64,000 nucleotides of DNA from Algoriphagus ornithinivorans (GCF_900115305.1 NZ_FOVW01000003.1:356704-420703); one strand, 5' to 3'; shown: positions 26,392 through 35,801, counted from the stretch's first letter. Numbers and translations are program-made. Notes: generated by a model from the letters alone, not told the origin.

Positions 26392-27870
26392 ATGGGAGCG
26401 AAAGAAGGATTTATACAATTTAAAAGAGAGACCCCTGTCAGTCGAGACCCACAGGAAAGAGTGGGAGACTACAAGGAGATATATGAGCCGTTTTCTGACG
26501 AAAAATTAAATCATCAGGCGGCGAGATGCATGGATTGTGGTATACCATTTTGCCACAACGGCTGTCCATTGGGAAATGTAATCCCTGAGTTCAATGATGC
26601 AGTTTATGAAAAGGACTGGGCTCAGGCGATCAGTATTTTGAAGAGCACCAACAACTTTCCGGAATTTACAGGTAGGATTTGTCCTGCTCCCTGTGAGGCA
26701 AGCTGTGTATTGGGTATCAACAAAGACCCTGTTGCGATTGAACTCATTGAAAAAAGTATCGCTGAAAAAGCCTATGAATTAGGACTAATCCAGGCTAATC
26801 CTCCCAAAAAGAGAACCAACAAGCACGTGGCTGTCATTGGCTCTGGCCCTGCTGGATTAGCAGCTGCAGATCAGCTGAATCAAGTAGGTCATGAGGTGAC
26901 TGTTTTTGAAAAGGACGCGAAACCCGGAGGTTTATTGAGATATGGTATTCCAGATTTCAAATTGGAAAAATGGGTGATAGACAGAAGAATTGATTTGATG
27001 AAGCAAGAAGGGGTTATTTTTTCTTGCGGGACGGAGGTTGGCTTCAATATCAAAGCAGAAAATATCCTCAGAAATTTCGATGCGGTAGTATTATCTACCG
27101 GAGCAGCTCAACCCAGAGCGTTGAATATTAGAGGTTCTGATCTCAAAGGAGTTCATTTTGCCATGGATTTCTTAGGAAAACAGAATCAGGTTGTCGGTGG
27201 AGAAATAGAGGAAAACCCTATTTCTGCAAAAGGAAAACATGTGATCGTCATTGGAGGAGGAGATACCGGTAGTGACTGTATAGGAACTTCCAATAGACAT
27301 GGTGCGGCCTCCATTACTCAATTAGAGCTCTTACCCAAGCCTCCTAAACAGAGAACAGTCTTGAATCCATGGCCTGAATGGCCTATGACGCTCAAAACAT
27401 CCAGTTCCCATGAAGAGGGCGCCGAGAGAGTATTTTCCATTTTGACCAAGGAATTTATCGGCAATGAAGCCGGGGAAGTCACTGGACTGAAGCTGGTAGA
27501 TCTGGAATGGATGGAAAAAGATGGGCGAATGAATTTTGAAGAAGTAGAAGGTACAGAACGAATTGTACCCTGCGACCTAGCATTTATTGCTATAGGTTAT
27601 ACAGGGCCTGCCCAAAATGGTTTATTGGAAGCATTTGGGGTAGAGAGTATGGAAAACACATTGCCCAAATCCAAAAACTATCAAAGTACCAATCCTAAAG
27701 TATTTCTTTCCGGAGATATGCGAAGGGGCCAATCTTTGGTTGTATGGGCAATTTCTGAAGGAAGAGAAGCTGCTGTCAAGGTTGATGAGTTTTTGATGGG
27801 AGCTTCTTCCCTTCCTCAGAAAGATGAATCTTTCTTCCAGGTTGAAGAATCTCTGGAAGGAACAGAATAA
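26392..27870 (+). CDS. gltD: Glutamate synthase small (beta) subunit
   Basis: 492 aa. The N-terminal ferredoxin-like region has two cysteine sets, CMDCGIPFCHNGCPLGN and FTGRICPAPCEASC, for [4Fe-4S] clusters. The FAD site is VAVIGSGPAGLAAADQL with GGLLRYGIPDFKLEK, and the NADPH site is HVIVIGGGDTGSDCIGTSNR. It transfers electrons from NADPH to GltB. Length and motifs are standard for NADPH-GOGAT beta. ATG at 26392 follows the gltB stop by one base, so the subunits are co-translated, and a strong terminator ends the operon. Confidence 0.98.
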   Translation: MGAKEGFIQFKRETPVSRDPQERVGDYKEIYEPFSDEKLNHQAARCMDCGIPFCHNGCPLGNVIPEFNDAVYEKDWAQAISILKSTNNFPEFTGRICPAPCEASCVLGINKDPVAIELIEKSIAEKAYELGLIQANPPKKRTNKHVAVIGSGPAGLAAADQLNQVGHEVTVFEKDAKPGGLLRYGIPDFKLEKWVIDRRIDLMKQEGVIFSCGTEVGFNIKAENILRNFDAVVLSTGAAQPRALNIRGSDLKGVHFAMDFLGKQNQVVGGEIEENPISAKGKHVIVIGGGDTGSDCIGTSNRHGAASITQLELLPKPPKQRTVLNPWPEWPMTLKTSSSHEEGAERVFSILTKEFIGNEAGEVTGLKLVDLEWMEKDGRMNFEEVEGTERIVPCDLAFIAIGYTGPAQNGLLEAFGVESMENTLPKSKNYQSTNPKVFLSGDMRRGQSLVVWAISEGREAAVKVDEFLMGASSLPQKDESFFQVEESLEGTE

Positions 27871-27891
27871 TTGTTTTTAATAACCTTAATG

Positions 27892-27925
27892 AAAAATACC
27901 ACCTGATTGGGTGGTATTTTTTTTT
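27892..27925 (+). terminator. Rho-independent terminator of gltBD
   Basis: 12-bp stem AAAAATACCACC / GGTGGTATTTTT with loop TGATTG, then a run of T residues to 27925; 21 nt after the gltD stop. Confidence 0.95.
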
Positions 27926-28365
27926 GGAATGAATTATAAAACATTAAAAATCCACCACTGAGAATTTTTGTTCTCCCATACTTCAAAAGGAAAAGCGAGC
28001 TTTAAAATTGTCTTTAATCAATAGAGACACTTCCATAAACATTGAATTCCTTTGGTAGGAATATTTTTTTGCCGATGCCTTGATCATCTTGGATTGAAAG
28101 TTAATCGAAGTACTTACAATTTTCCATTTCTTAATCTCAATCACAGCATTAAACTGACAAATATGGTGTGACAACGCTTTTTTTATTTGATTAATTTTTG
28201 AGTTATCCAATTTGTGAATATATTTATTCGAACATCTAATTTCTTTATCAGATTAAATTCTTAACCAAGGGCATTGTTTTAGTACTGATATTTATTGAAA
28301 TTATTCAACTCAAATGATTAACACTTAACTTTTTCTAAATCTTTTACAATCAATAATTAATTACC
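27926..28365. other. Intergenic gap with at most one doubtful small gene
   Basis: 440 bp, AT-rich. It contains an open frame on the minus strand at 27983-28210 (75 codons, TTG start, Lys/Ser/Ile-rich). I rate it about 0.25 as a gene: codon use is protein-like but there is no ATG and no recognisable domain. The right end must carry the promoter of the subtilisin gene. No RNA gene seen. Confidence 0.4.
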
Positions 28366-29937
28366 ATGCAGTTTAAAAACCAAAAATTCACAATGACCTT
28401 GCTTTTAGCAGGGTTCATTACTTTCGGATGCGAAAGTGATTTGGCACTCGTAGAGCCTGCTATCGAAGCAAAACTTGAGGAGGAGACTTTTTCAAAAAGT
28501 TTTAATCTAAGTGAAATCAAAGAAATGACTGATTTTACCAACCTGAGACAAGGAGACTTTACCGGAAGATTTCTAATCCTAAGCAGAGGCAATAATCTAC
28601 CTGCCAATATTGAAAGAAGCATTTCCTCTGCTGGAGGAGAGATTGTCAAAACATTCCCTGAGATCGGGGTGGCTGTTGCCGTATCTCGATCGGATAACTT
28701 TCTTTCTCAGGCCAGCACTATCAGTGGGATAGAATCTATTACTCCTGATATGATTTTGCAATACACCAAAGAGCCAAGTTTAATAGGTGATGAACAAGTA
28801 ATTGAAAGAGGACAAAATGGAATTTCTTCAAGAAAAGTGACATCATCAGGAACACCTTTCAACTATCAAGATGCGTTTTTTGATGGTTGGCAATGGGCTC
28901 CGGGCTCAATCGATGCTCCAAAAGCATGGGACAATGGATTTACTGGAGAGGGAATCAGAGTAGCAGTAATAGATGGAGGTTTCCATTCTGCTCATACAGA
29001 CCTCGCTCCTAACTTGGACGTAGCTAGCTCCTTATCAACTGTACCTGATTTTAACTTTAATGAGGACACAGGTACCTTCTGGCATGGAACCCATGTGGCT
29101 GGTATCGTGGCGGCATCTGGAGACGGTATAGTTGGAATAGCTCCGAAAGCAACGATCATAGGCGTCAAATCTCTACATAGCGGCTCAGGAGCATTCGAGT
29201 GGATCCTTGAAGGAATTCTATATGCCGCTACACCTCAGTCAAAAGGCGGAGCAGGTGCGCAAATAATCAATATGAGTCTTGGAGCTGAGTTTCCAATCCG
29301 TGATCTATGGCAAGAGGAAGGGTTTAGAAAAGCCTTCCAAGAATTGCAAAAAGTCTATGATCGGGCTACTACCTATGCCTACCAAAATGGAGTTACTATC
29401 ATAGCTTCTGCAGGAAACGGTGCGTCAAACTATGATGTGGAAAGAGGCTTGTTCAAATTTCCTGCCCAGAATAGACACGTACTTTCTATCAGTTCAACAG
29501 GTCCAACTGGCTGGGTTTTAGGAAACGAAAACTTCACCCAATTAGCATACTACTCTGACCACGGTAAAGCTCTTTTAGATTTTGCAGCTCCAGGAGGAAC
29601 TTTAGGTTTGGCATTAGTTGATGGAAACTTCAATCGATGTACTTTAATTGGCACTTTAGTGAGTACATCAGGAATCTGCGCAATATTTGATCAAGTATTC
29701 AGTACGGTCAGAGGCGGAACAAATTCTTCTTACAATTGGGCTCAAGGAACCTCTATGGCTTCCCCCGCAGTGGCAGGAGTAGTTGCATTAATGATGGAGG
29801 CCAACGGAGGCTCAATGAATCCGGCCCAAGTAAAAACTAGGCTGATTCAATCTTCTACAGATTTGGGTAAACCTGGACAGGATGAGATCTACGGGCATGG
29901 CTATGTCAATGCAGCCAAGGCTGTAGGATTGAATTGA
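28366..29937 (+). CDS. Subtilisin-family (S8) serine peptidase lipoprotein
   Basis: 523 aa. The lipoprotein signal reads LLLAGFITFGCESD (Cys22). An inhibitor-I9-like prodomain covers about 60-125 (RFLILSRGNNLPANIERSIS to ITPDMILQ). The peptidase domain covers about 180-520 with the triad Asp203 in VAVIDGGF, His240 in HGTHVAGIVAA and Ser463 in GTSMASPAVAGVVALM; the oxyanion Asn is in IIASAGNGASN. The Asp motif is DGG rather than the common DTG/DSG. It is probably anchored to the outer or inner membrane facing outwards after autoprocessing. It stands alone, with its own terminator. Confidence 0.93.
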   Translation: MQFKNQKFTMTLLLAGFITFGCESDLALVEPAIEAKLEEETFSKSFNLSEIKEMTDFTNLRQGDFTGRFLILSRGNNLPANIERSISSAGGEIVKTFPEIGVAVAVSRSDNFLSQASTISGIESITPDMILQYTKEPSLIGDEQVIERGQNGISSRKVTSSGTPFNYQDAFFDGWQWAPGSIDAPKAWDNGFTGEGIRVAVIDGGFHSAHTDLAPNLDVASSLSTVPDFNFNEDTGTFWHGTHVAGIVAASGDGIVGIAPKATIIGVKSLHSGSGAFEWILEGILYAATPQSKGGAGAQIINMSLGAEFPIRDLWQEEGFRKAFQELQKVYDRATTYAYQNGVTIIASAGNGASNYDVERGLFKFPAQNRHVLSISSTGPTGWVLGNENFTQLAYYSDHGKALLDFAAPGGTLGLALVDGNFNRCTLIGTLVSTSGICAIFDQVFSTVRGGTNSSYNWAQGTSMASPAVAGVVALMMEANGGSMNPAQVKTRLIQSSTDLGKPGQDEIYGHGYVNAAKAVGLN

Positions 29938-29964
29938 TCCAACTAGTCAAATCAATATAAACTT

Positions 29965-29994
29965 AAAGCCGGGGAAGTTTTTCCCCGGCTTTTT
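29965..29994 (+). terminator. Terminator of the subtilisin gene
   Basis: 12-bp perfect stem AAAGCCGGGGAA / TTCCCCGGCTTT with loop GTTT, ending in a T-run, 27 nt after the stop codon. Confidence 0.95.
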
Positions 29995-30266
29995 ACTTAC
30001 CAGAAATTAATCCTTGAGAATATGCAGGAAGCCATTGGAACCAAAGAATAATGATGAATCCAGATGAATTTATTCTATTATCAAAATCTCTAATTGAGAA
30101 ATGATATTGAAACTGAAGCATAACTTATTAGCTGAAAAATCTCAGGTAACAGGAAATAAAATAATGAGCAGAGACACCTGCGTTGTTATTTTTAAATTTT
30201 TTGATGGTTGGAATATAGAATAGCTTTTTCCGGAATGAGTAACTTTTACCATCAATTCTTTAAACC
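29995..30266. other. Gene-free stretch between convergent units
   Basis: About 270 bp of AT-rich sequence between the subtilisin terminator and the minus-strand terminator at 30267. Short open frames here lack start signals and domain character. Nothing else recognised. Confidence 0.5.
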
Positions 30267-30294
30267 AAAAAAAGCGAGTGAAGACACTCGCTTT
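30267..30294 (-). terminator. Terminator of the Spy-like gene (minus strand)
   Basis: Perfect 10-bp stem AAAGCGAGTG / CACTCGCTTT with a 4-nt loop. On the minus strand it is followed by seven T residues. It lies 59 bp downstream of the Spy-like stop. Confidence 0.9.
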
Positions 30295-30353
30295 AGCCAA
30301 TTTAGGCACTCGATCAATCCATGAGGGAATTAGCAATGGGTTTTACCTTTGCC

Positions 30354-30764
30354 TTAATTGCTCCCTCCGCCTCTTCTTCTTCGGAATTCCTCACTACTCA
30401 TAATTTCTCCTCTTTGGCCTCTCCTATCTTGTCTTTCGGCTTTTAGCTCAACCCATTGTTTTCTCTGCTCTTCGGTTAAGACTTCGTTTAATCGCTCTTC
30501 ATGTTTTTGAGCTTCTTCCTTACGGGCATCTGCCTCAGCTTTACGAGCCTGTCTTTCTTCCTCTCTTTTTTGAGCTAAATCCAGATGAATTACATAAATC
30601 TTTTCTTGTTGCTCCTTAGTCAAATTCAACTGCTTGGTCATACGTTCGGTCATCATCTTTGCCATCTCCTCAGGGTTAGGCCTATTATTACCGCGCTGTC
30701 CTTGAGCCATAACTCCAAAAGAAATCAAGGCCATTAATCCAAAACTTAAAATCCATTTTTTCAT
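30354..30764 (-). CDS. Periplasmic Spy/DUF4890-like helical protein
   Basis: 136 aa with a signal peptide (MKKWILSFGLMALISFGVMA, about 1-20). A highly charged helical protein follows with MTERMTKQLNLTKEQQEKIY near 38-57 and LNEVLTEEQRKQWVELKAER near 92-111. The two LTxEQ motifs are the hallmark of the Spy/CpxP-like LTXXQ family; the Bacteroidota version is usually called DUF4890. A long Arg/Lys/Glu coiled helix joins the motifs, and the tail ends RRRRGGGSN. Such proteins are thought to act as periplasmic chaperones or stress sensors. It lies 80 bp downstream of ndh on the same strand and could be co-transcribed. Confidence 0.82.
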   Translation of the reverse strand: MKKWILSFGLMALISFGVMAQGQRGNNRPNPEEMAKMMTERMTKQLNLTKEQQEKIYVIHLDLAQKREEERQARKAEADARKEEAQKHEERLNEVLTEEQRKQWVELKAERQDRRGQRGEIMSSEEFRRRRGGGSN

Positions 30765-30844
30765 ATTCTTCTTTATTTGATTTTGGTTATTAGACTGCAG
30801 TTGATGGATTGAGTTTAATACCGATTTGTTAATGAATCTAAATT

Positions 30845-32176
30845 CTACTTTTCCTCAATCAACTCTCTTCTTTCCGAGGCCCTGACATATTTTGGCTTGA
30901 TCAATAAGCGAAGACTCGGATCAAAGGATAAGTAATTCCAAGACCAGTCCAGAAAAATCAATAGCTTATTTTTCACTCCCAAAATGGCCATTAGATGTAC
31001 AAATAGCCATGTCAGCCAAGCAAATAATCCTTGGAACTTAATAAAAGGCAAATCCACTACTGCCAACTTCCTTCCGACTGTAGCCATTGAGCCCAAGTCT
31101 TTGTATTTGAAAGGTTCCCCCTCTTTCCCTTCCTCATATTTAACCAAATTCTTTGCTAAAGCACTAGCTTGCTGCAATGCTACCTGAGCTACTTGAGGAT
31201 GCCCTTTTGGATAATCATCAATTTCCATCAGACAGATATCTCCTAAGGCATAAACCCCTTCCAAGCCGCGGACTTGATTGAATTTATCTACTAGAATTCT
31301 TCCATTTTTGGCAAAAAGCTCATCCTGCAAACCATTAATCCTATTAGGCTTAATTCCGGCTGCCCATAAGAGTGTTTGAGTTTCTATTTTATTGCCGTTT
31401 TCCAGGAAGACTTGTTGTCCATCATAATCCTGAACTTTAGTCTCCAGCTTGACTTCCACCCCCAATTTTTTCAAATATTCCAGCGCATGCTCTTTGGCTT
31501 CATCCGACATGGAAGCTAAGAGGGAAGGACCAGCCTCAATCAACACCACCTTCATATTTTTGAAGCTTAATTCAGGATAGTCTTTGGGAAGCACATTATT
31601 CCTTAGCTCAGCCATAGCACCGGCAAGCTCCACACCTGTTGGCCCTCCGCCAACGATCACCACATTCATCAGGGCTCTTCTGTTTTCTTGCTTTTCTATG
31701 TTGATTGCTTGCTCATAGTTGGAAATAATCTTATTTCTGATGTATAGAGCCTCTGAAACAGTTTTCATGGGAGAAGCAAAAAATTCTATGTTTTTGGCTC
31801 CAAAATAATTGGTATCTGCTCCCATGGCTAACACCAAATAATCGTAGTCCAAAAATCCTGAATCAGTGAACAAGCGCTTTTGAGCTGTGTCCACGGACTC
31901 AACTTCAGCCATTCGGAAGATTACATTTTTTGAATGATGAAATATTTTCCTGAGCGGAAAGCTAATTGCACTGGGCTCCAAACCTGCTGTAGCAACCTGA
32001 TAAAAAAGTGGCTGGAATTGATGGTAATTATTTTTATCCAATAGGACTACCTGTAGTTTTTTCTTATTCAGATTTCTGGCGAGTTTGAGTCCCGCAAAGC
32101 CGGCACCTATGATCACTACCTTGGGATATGGGGATTGTGGAATATTGGGAAGGGGAGAGTGAGAGCGTTCCGTCAT
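30845..32176 (-). CDS. ndh: Type II NADH:quinone oxidoreductase (NDH-2)
   Basis: 443 aa with two dinucleotide folds. The FAD site is KVVIIGAGFAGLKLARNL (about 20-37), followed by the NDH-2 segment NYHQFQPLFYQVATAGLEPS. The NADH site is NVVIVGGGPTGVELAGAMAE (about 171-190). The C-terminal hydrophobic segment (about 385-415, LTWLFVHLMAILGVKNKLLIF) anchors the enzyme to the inner membrane. It oxidises NADH and reduces menaquinone without pumping protons. Start ATG at 32176, 142 bp from the divergent yebC. The N-terminal about 18 residues are Pro/Ser-rich and probably disordered. Confidence 0.93.
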   Translation of the reverse strand: MTERSHSPLPNIPQSPYPKVVIIGAGFAGLKLARNLNKKKLQVVLLDKNNYHQFQPLFYQVATAGLEPSAISFPLRKIFHHSKNVIFRMAEVESVDTAQKRLFTDSGFLDYDYLVLAMGADTNYFGAKNIEFFASPMKTVSEALYIRNKIISNYEQAINIEKQENRRALMNVVIVGGGPTGVELAGAMAELRNNVLPKDYPELSFKNMKVVLIEAGPSLLASMSDEAKEHALEYLKKLGVEVKLETKVQDYDGQQVFLENGNKIETQTLLWAAGIKPNRINGLQDELFAKNGRILVDKFNQVRGLEGVYALGDICLMEIDDYPKGHPQVAQVALQQASALAKNLVKYEEGKEGEPFKYKDLGSMATVGRKLAVVDLPFIKFQGLFAWLTWLFVHLMAILGVKNKLLIFLDWSWNYLSFDPSLRLLIKPKYVRASERRELIEEK

Positions 32177-32318
32177 ATACTAAAGTTTTTTAGATGATAC
32201 GAAATCACACATAAAAAAGACGGGAATTCTTCAAAAAGTATGGGATGGATTAACTCTGACAATCCCACCGCTAAAAGGAAAAGATTTCTTATTTTTACGC
32301 CCTAAATCGAGCAAATCC

Positions 32319-33026
32319 ATGGGAAGAGCGTTTGAATTCAGAAAAGAACGAAAATTCAAAAGATGGGACAAAATGTCCAAGGTCTTTACCAAATTAGGTA
32401 AAGAAATCGTGATGGCAGTAAAATCTGGTGGTCCGGATCCAACAGCTAACGCTAAATTGAGAACCATCATACAAAATGCCAAGGGTGCCCAAATGCCGAA
32501 AGACAGGATAGAGGCAGCCATCAAGAGAGCATCCAATAAGGACGAAAAAGACTACGAAGAAATTGTATATGAAGGCTACGGTCCATACGGTATTGCCGTA
32601 TTGGTTGAGACTTCTACCGATAATATCAACCGAACTGTAGCCAACGTAAGATCTTATTTTACCAAAGCGGGTGGCTCTTTGGGAACTTCCGGTTCGGTAA
32701 GCTTCATGTTTGATCACAAAGCTGTTTTCAGATTCACCCAAGGCGAATTGGATATGGATGAGCTGGAATTAGAACTGATCGATTTCGGTTTGACAGACAT
32801 CGATGAAAACGAAGGTGAAATTTTTGTTTATACAGAATTTGAAGACTTCGGTACCATGCAAAAAGCATTGGAAGAAAAAGGTATTGAAGTAATTTCCGCA
32901 GATTTCCAATGGTTCCCTACCACCCTGACTGAATTGACAGAAGAGCAGGAAGAAGTTATCAACAAGATGATTGAAAAGATGGAGGAGGACGATGATGTAA
33001 ACAACGTATACACTAATATGGCCTAA
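32319..33026 (+). CDS. yebC: YebC/PmpR-family protein
   Basis: 235 aa. Starts MGRAFEFRKERKFKRWDKMS, the Bacteroidota variant of the usual MAGHSKW start, followed by ARNVPKD-equivalent text NAKGAQMPKDRIEAAIKRAS near 50-69 and YEEIVYEGYGPYGIAVLVET near 77-96. The three-domain YebC length is normal. The family was described as a DNA-binding regulator; more recent work links it to translation of proline-rich stretches. The stop codon (33024-33026) lies inside the stem of a terminator that abuts the yjjX start. A TATTTTTA at 32290-32297 is a near-match -7 element, 22 nt before the start. Confidence 0.94.
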   Translation: MGRAFEFRKERKFKRWDKMSKVFTKLGKEIVMAVKSGGPDPTANAKLRTIIQNAKGAQMPKDRIEAAIKRASNKDEKDYEEIVYEGYGPYGIAVLVETSTDNINRTVANVRSYFTKAGGSLGTSGSVSFMFDHKAVFRFTQGELDMDELELELIDFGLTDIDENEGEIFVYTEFEDFGTMQKALEEKGIEVISADFQWFPTTLTELTEEQEEVINKMIEKMEEDDDVNNVYTNMA

Positions 33027-33049
33027 GCGAAAGCTTGGGCTCTTTTTTT
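33021..33049 (+). terminator. yebC terminator containing its stop codon and touching the yjjX start
   Basis: Stem GCCTAAGC / GCTTGGGC (one G-T pair) closed by a GAAA tetraloop, then TCTTTTTTT to 33049. The yebC TAA at 33024-33026 is in the left arm; the yjjX ATG begins at 33050. Confidence 0.88.
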
Positions 33050-33616
33050 ATGAATTTTCCCAGAAGACAGAATTTAAAGCAGCAAGAAAAACCACTTATT
33101 GTCGTAGGAAGTAAAAATCCGGTGAAAATAAACAGTGCCGAAGATGCATTTTCACTGGCCTTTTCAAAGGGATTCCACATCAATGGAATTACCACTTCCT
33201 CAGGAGTTCCTGATCAACCATATGGAGATGAAGAAACTTGGTTGGGGGCAAAAAACAGAGCACTCAATGCCAAAAAGAATTTTCCGGAAGGAAATTATTG
33301 GGTAGGTATTGAAGGTGGACTTGACCAAGATAAACATGGGATGTTTGCTTTTGCCTGGATTTATATTTTAGATGATAATGGGCAAGTTGGTCAAGCCAAA
33401 ACCAGCACCTTCTATTTACCGGAAGGAATTGTCAGCTTGATCAAAAGTGGAATGGAACTGGGAGATGCAGATGATCAGTTTTTTTCAAGAACAAATTCCA
33501 AGCAAGAAGGCGGGTCAGTTGGTCTTTTAACAGAAGGAAAGCTTACTAGACGAGATTACTATTCTCAAGCAATTTTACTCGCTTTGATCCCTTTTTTGAA
33601 CAAAAATTACTATTAG
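33050..33616 (+). CDS. yjjX: YjjX-family inosine/xanthosine triphosphatase
   Basis: 188 aa. Core motifs are LIVVGSKNPVKINSAEDAF near 17-35, SSGVPDQPYGDEETWLGAKN near 56-75 and NYWVGIEGGLDQD near 88-100, all typical of YjjX (DUF84), a non-canonical NTP cleaning enzyme acting on ITP and XTP. I place the start at ATG 33050; an in-frame TTG at 33035 lies inside the terminator hairpin, and no other in-frame ATG precedes the conserved core. The first about 15 residues are a Lys/Gln-rich extension. Transcription must read through the hairpin or start in yebC. Confidence 0.88.
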   Translation: MNFPRRQNLKQQEKPLIVVGSKNPVKINSAEDAFSLAFSKGFHINGITTSSGVPDQPYGDEETWLGAKNRALNAKKNFPEGNYWVGIEGGLDQDKHGMFAFAWIYILDDNGQVGQAKTSTFYLPEGIVSLIKSGMELGDADDQFFSRTNSKQEGGSVGLLTEGKLTRRDYYSQAILLALIPFLNKNYY

Positions 33617-33799
33617 ATGCGATTTTTCGAATAAATTTTTAAATAAAAGTCAGTTTTTTTTAAAAAATCTTTGAAACTATTGGATAATAGAAAAAAAGTA
33701 ACTTCTTTAGTTACATACTATTTCATATTAACATATTTGTAACATATATATAAAGAAAAGTAAAAGTTGCTGTAATCACCCCTAAGTTTATTAGCGACA

Positions 33800-33831
33800 A
33801 AACCTCCCCTCTCGGGGAGGTTTATTTTTTT
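33800..33831. terminator. Bidirectional terminator between yjjX and the unknown secreted gene
   Basis: Stem AAACCTCCCC / GGGGAGGTTT with loop TCTC. On plus it is followed by ATTTTTTT and on minus by TTTT. It lies 184 nt after yjjX and overlaps the stop of the convergent gene. The preceding 33617-33799 is AT-rich with a small GTAAC/GTTAC stem and no gene; it could be a yjjX 3'UTR or a small RNA. Confidence 0.85.
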
Positions 33832-34808
33832 AGATTCCTGATGAAATTTCTTAATGCTATTCTCCAATCCGGATCAGCGTCCCATTCAGGACCTATATAT
33901 AATTCATCTCTGACTAATAGCTTTATATAATATTTTACAACCGTACGGTTTTCTGTTTCAGGATTAGATTCCAAGCCCATACTTTTTTTGAGATCCGCCT
34001 CTCTACCTTCAACTTTTACCAATAAAAATTGAATCCTATCCCTGATTAATTCCTGATTGGTTTTTGCCTCGGTCAGCCAGGCAACTTCGTGAGGATATTC
34101 TGCCTTGAGAATTGACTCTATCTCTGCTTTTTGGGCTGCTTGCTCTGCCAAAATTCGTTCGGCTGACTTACCATATAAATCATATCTGAAATATGTCAAT
34201 GAACCGGTTTCAGCACTTGAACCCTCTAAAGGAACACCCAATTTGAATACTTCCAGGTTCAACGGGTTTCTTGCAAAAAATTTACTGGAAGAAGCATCCT
34301 GTGCAGCTTGTCCTTGAGTCATGCCCGGAAACTCAGGAATATCAATTACCAATAGGTTTTTGGTTCTGACATTTTCTCCCAGCGCTCCGAACTGATCCGC
34401 CACTTCCTCGATTTTAGGTGCGCTCAATCCAAAAAGAGCCGTCGAGGTGATGACTTTACCATCTCCACTGAACTTTCCTACATGGATACTGGCATTGTTT
34501 CTCTGACGAGTGACTAGGATGATGTTTTTAATAAGGCGCTGCTCAAATGCCTTGGCGTAATTACTTTGTACTTCCTCCGATAAGGAAACCTGCTCGAGTT
34601 CATAATAAGCGACAGGGTCTCCTCCAGCTTTTACCAAGGCCGAATGAACCGAATCCGCAACAGCCTTCCAATCCATTACCGGTCTGGCAGCTGGATCGGC
34701 AGAGATCAAAACCACAGACTTTCCATCAAAAAAAGTCTCCGGTAAATTCCCTTGACTCCTGACTGGATGGGTCAAGAAGAGTATTGCCAGAAAAATTAAA
34801 TATTTCAT
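33822..34808 (-). CDS. Unrecognised secreted protein
   Basis: 328 aa with a signal peptide (about 1-18, MKYLIFLAILFLTHPVRS). I do not recognise the mature protein. It has an alpha/beta look: KSVVLISADPAARPVMDWKAV near 29-49 and KNLLVIDIPEFPGMTQGQAA near 147-166 are strand-turn-helix segments. A charged helix near 220-245 follows, and the C-terminus is aromatic and basic (WRIALRNFIRNLKK). No catalytic triad or metal motif stands out. It is divergent from the M28 peptidase with 66 bp between starts. Function not assignable. Confidence 0.82.
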   Translation of the reverse strand: MKYLIFLAILFLTHPVRSQGNLPETFFDGKSVVLISADPAARPVMDWKAVADSVHSALVKAGGDPVAYYELEQVSLSEEVQSNYAKAFEQRLIKNIILVTRQRNNASIHVGKFSGDGKVITSTALFGLSAPKIEEVADQFGALGENVRTKNLLVIDIPEFPGMTQGQAAQDASSSKFFARNPLNLEVFKLGVPLEGSSAETGSLTYFRYDLYGKSAERILAEQAAQKAEIESILKAEYPHEVAWLTEAKTNQELIRDRIQFLLVKVEGREADLKKSMGLESNPETENRTVVKYYIKLLVRDELYIGPEWDADPDWRIALRNFIRNLKK

Positions 34809-34874
34809 AGAGAAATGGAAGGAAAGAAACTTAAATTAAATTCGGACTTTAAATAACGAAATTTTAACCATCTC

Positions 34875-35801
34875 ATGTACCAAAGACCAAAACTTCTCCT
34901 CTTTTTCATCATCTGCTTGGCTCATTTTTCTGTTTCTGCACAATCCTTACGGGAAAAAACTCTTATCAAACACATGGTTTACCTTTCTTCCGATGAGTTG
35001 AAAGGGAGAAAAACCGGTACCCCTGAAAACCTTAAAGCGAGAGAGTACATAGTATCCGAATTCGAAAAATCAGGATTAAATTCTCAATACCCCGATTATT
35101 TACAGGAATTTCAATTTTACAACCGAAGAGAGGGAAAAACCCTCACCGGAAAAAATGTAGTAGGATTTGTAGCGGGAACGGAGAGCAAAAAAATAATTGT
35201 GATCACAGCTCACTACGATCATGTAGGAGTAGGGAAAAAGAACGCTGAAGGCGACTCCATATATAATGGAGCTGACGACAATGCCTCTGGCACGGCAACT
35301 TTGATTGAAATGGCTGATTATTTTGCGAAAAATCCAGCCAAGCATAGCCTGATGTTTGCAGCCTTGGATGGAGAAGAAATGGGACTTCAAGGTGCAAAAG
35401 CACTGGTTGAAGATTTTCCCTTCGACTTGGAAGCGATCGCCCTGAATGTCAATATGGACATGATATCCAGAAATGAAAAAGGGGAATTATATGTTTCTGG
35501 AACTCACTACCATCCACAATTCAAACCGGCATTGGAGTCTGCCGCAGCTGATTCCGACATTCAATTAAAGTTTGGCCATGATATCCCAGGTACAGGTGCC
35601 GATGACTGGACGAAATCATCTGATCACGGTGCTTTTTTCGAAAAAAAGGTCCCTCATTTATACTTTGGAGTGGAAGACCATCAAGATTATCATCAGGTTT
35701 CTGATGAGTTCAAAAATATTAATCCAGAATTTTATGTGAAGGCCAGCCAACTCATTTTGAACTGCATTTTGGCTTTAGACGAAGATTTGGCAAAAGAATA
35801 G
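34875..35801 (+). CDS. Secreted M28-family zinc aminopeptidase
   Basis: 308 aa with a signal peptide (about 1-22, ending FSVSAQ). Two-zinc M28 ligands are all present: His and Asp in VITAHYDHVG and YNGADDNASG (near 110-140), Glu pair in AALDGEEMGLQG near 165-176, Asp in NVNMDMISRNE near 192-202, and late His in DYHQVSDEF near 275-283. It should trim N-terminal residues from peptides in the periplasm. It shares a 66-bp divergent promoter region with the unknown secreted gene and is followed 62 bp later by a CLC gene. Confidence 0.92.
   Translation: MYQRPKLLLFFIICLAHFSVSAQSLREKTLIKHMVYLSSDELKGRKTGTPENLKAREYIVSEFEKSGLNSQYPDYLQEFQFYNRREGKTLTGKNVVGFVAGTESKKIIVITAHYDHVGVGKKNAEGDSIYNGADDNASGTATLIEMADYFAKNPAKHSLMFAALDGEEMGLQGAKALVEDFPFDLEAIALNVNMDMISRNEKGELYVSGTHYHPQFKPALESAAADSDIQLKFGHDIPGTGADDWTKSSDHGAFFEKKVPHLYFGVEDHQDYHQVSDEFKNINPEFYVKASQLILNCILALDEDLAKE

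Noticed and set aside
27983..28210. 75-codon minus-strand frame starting with TTG
   Set aside because: No ATG, no recognised domain and AT-driven composition; kept only as a remark in the gap entry at low confidence.
30142..30336. 64-codon minus-strand frame across the Spy-like terminator
   Set aside because: It runs through a clear terminator hairpin and shows no signal or domain character.
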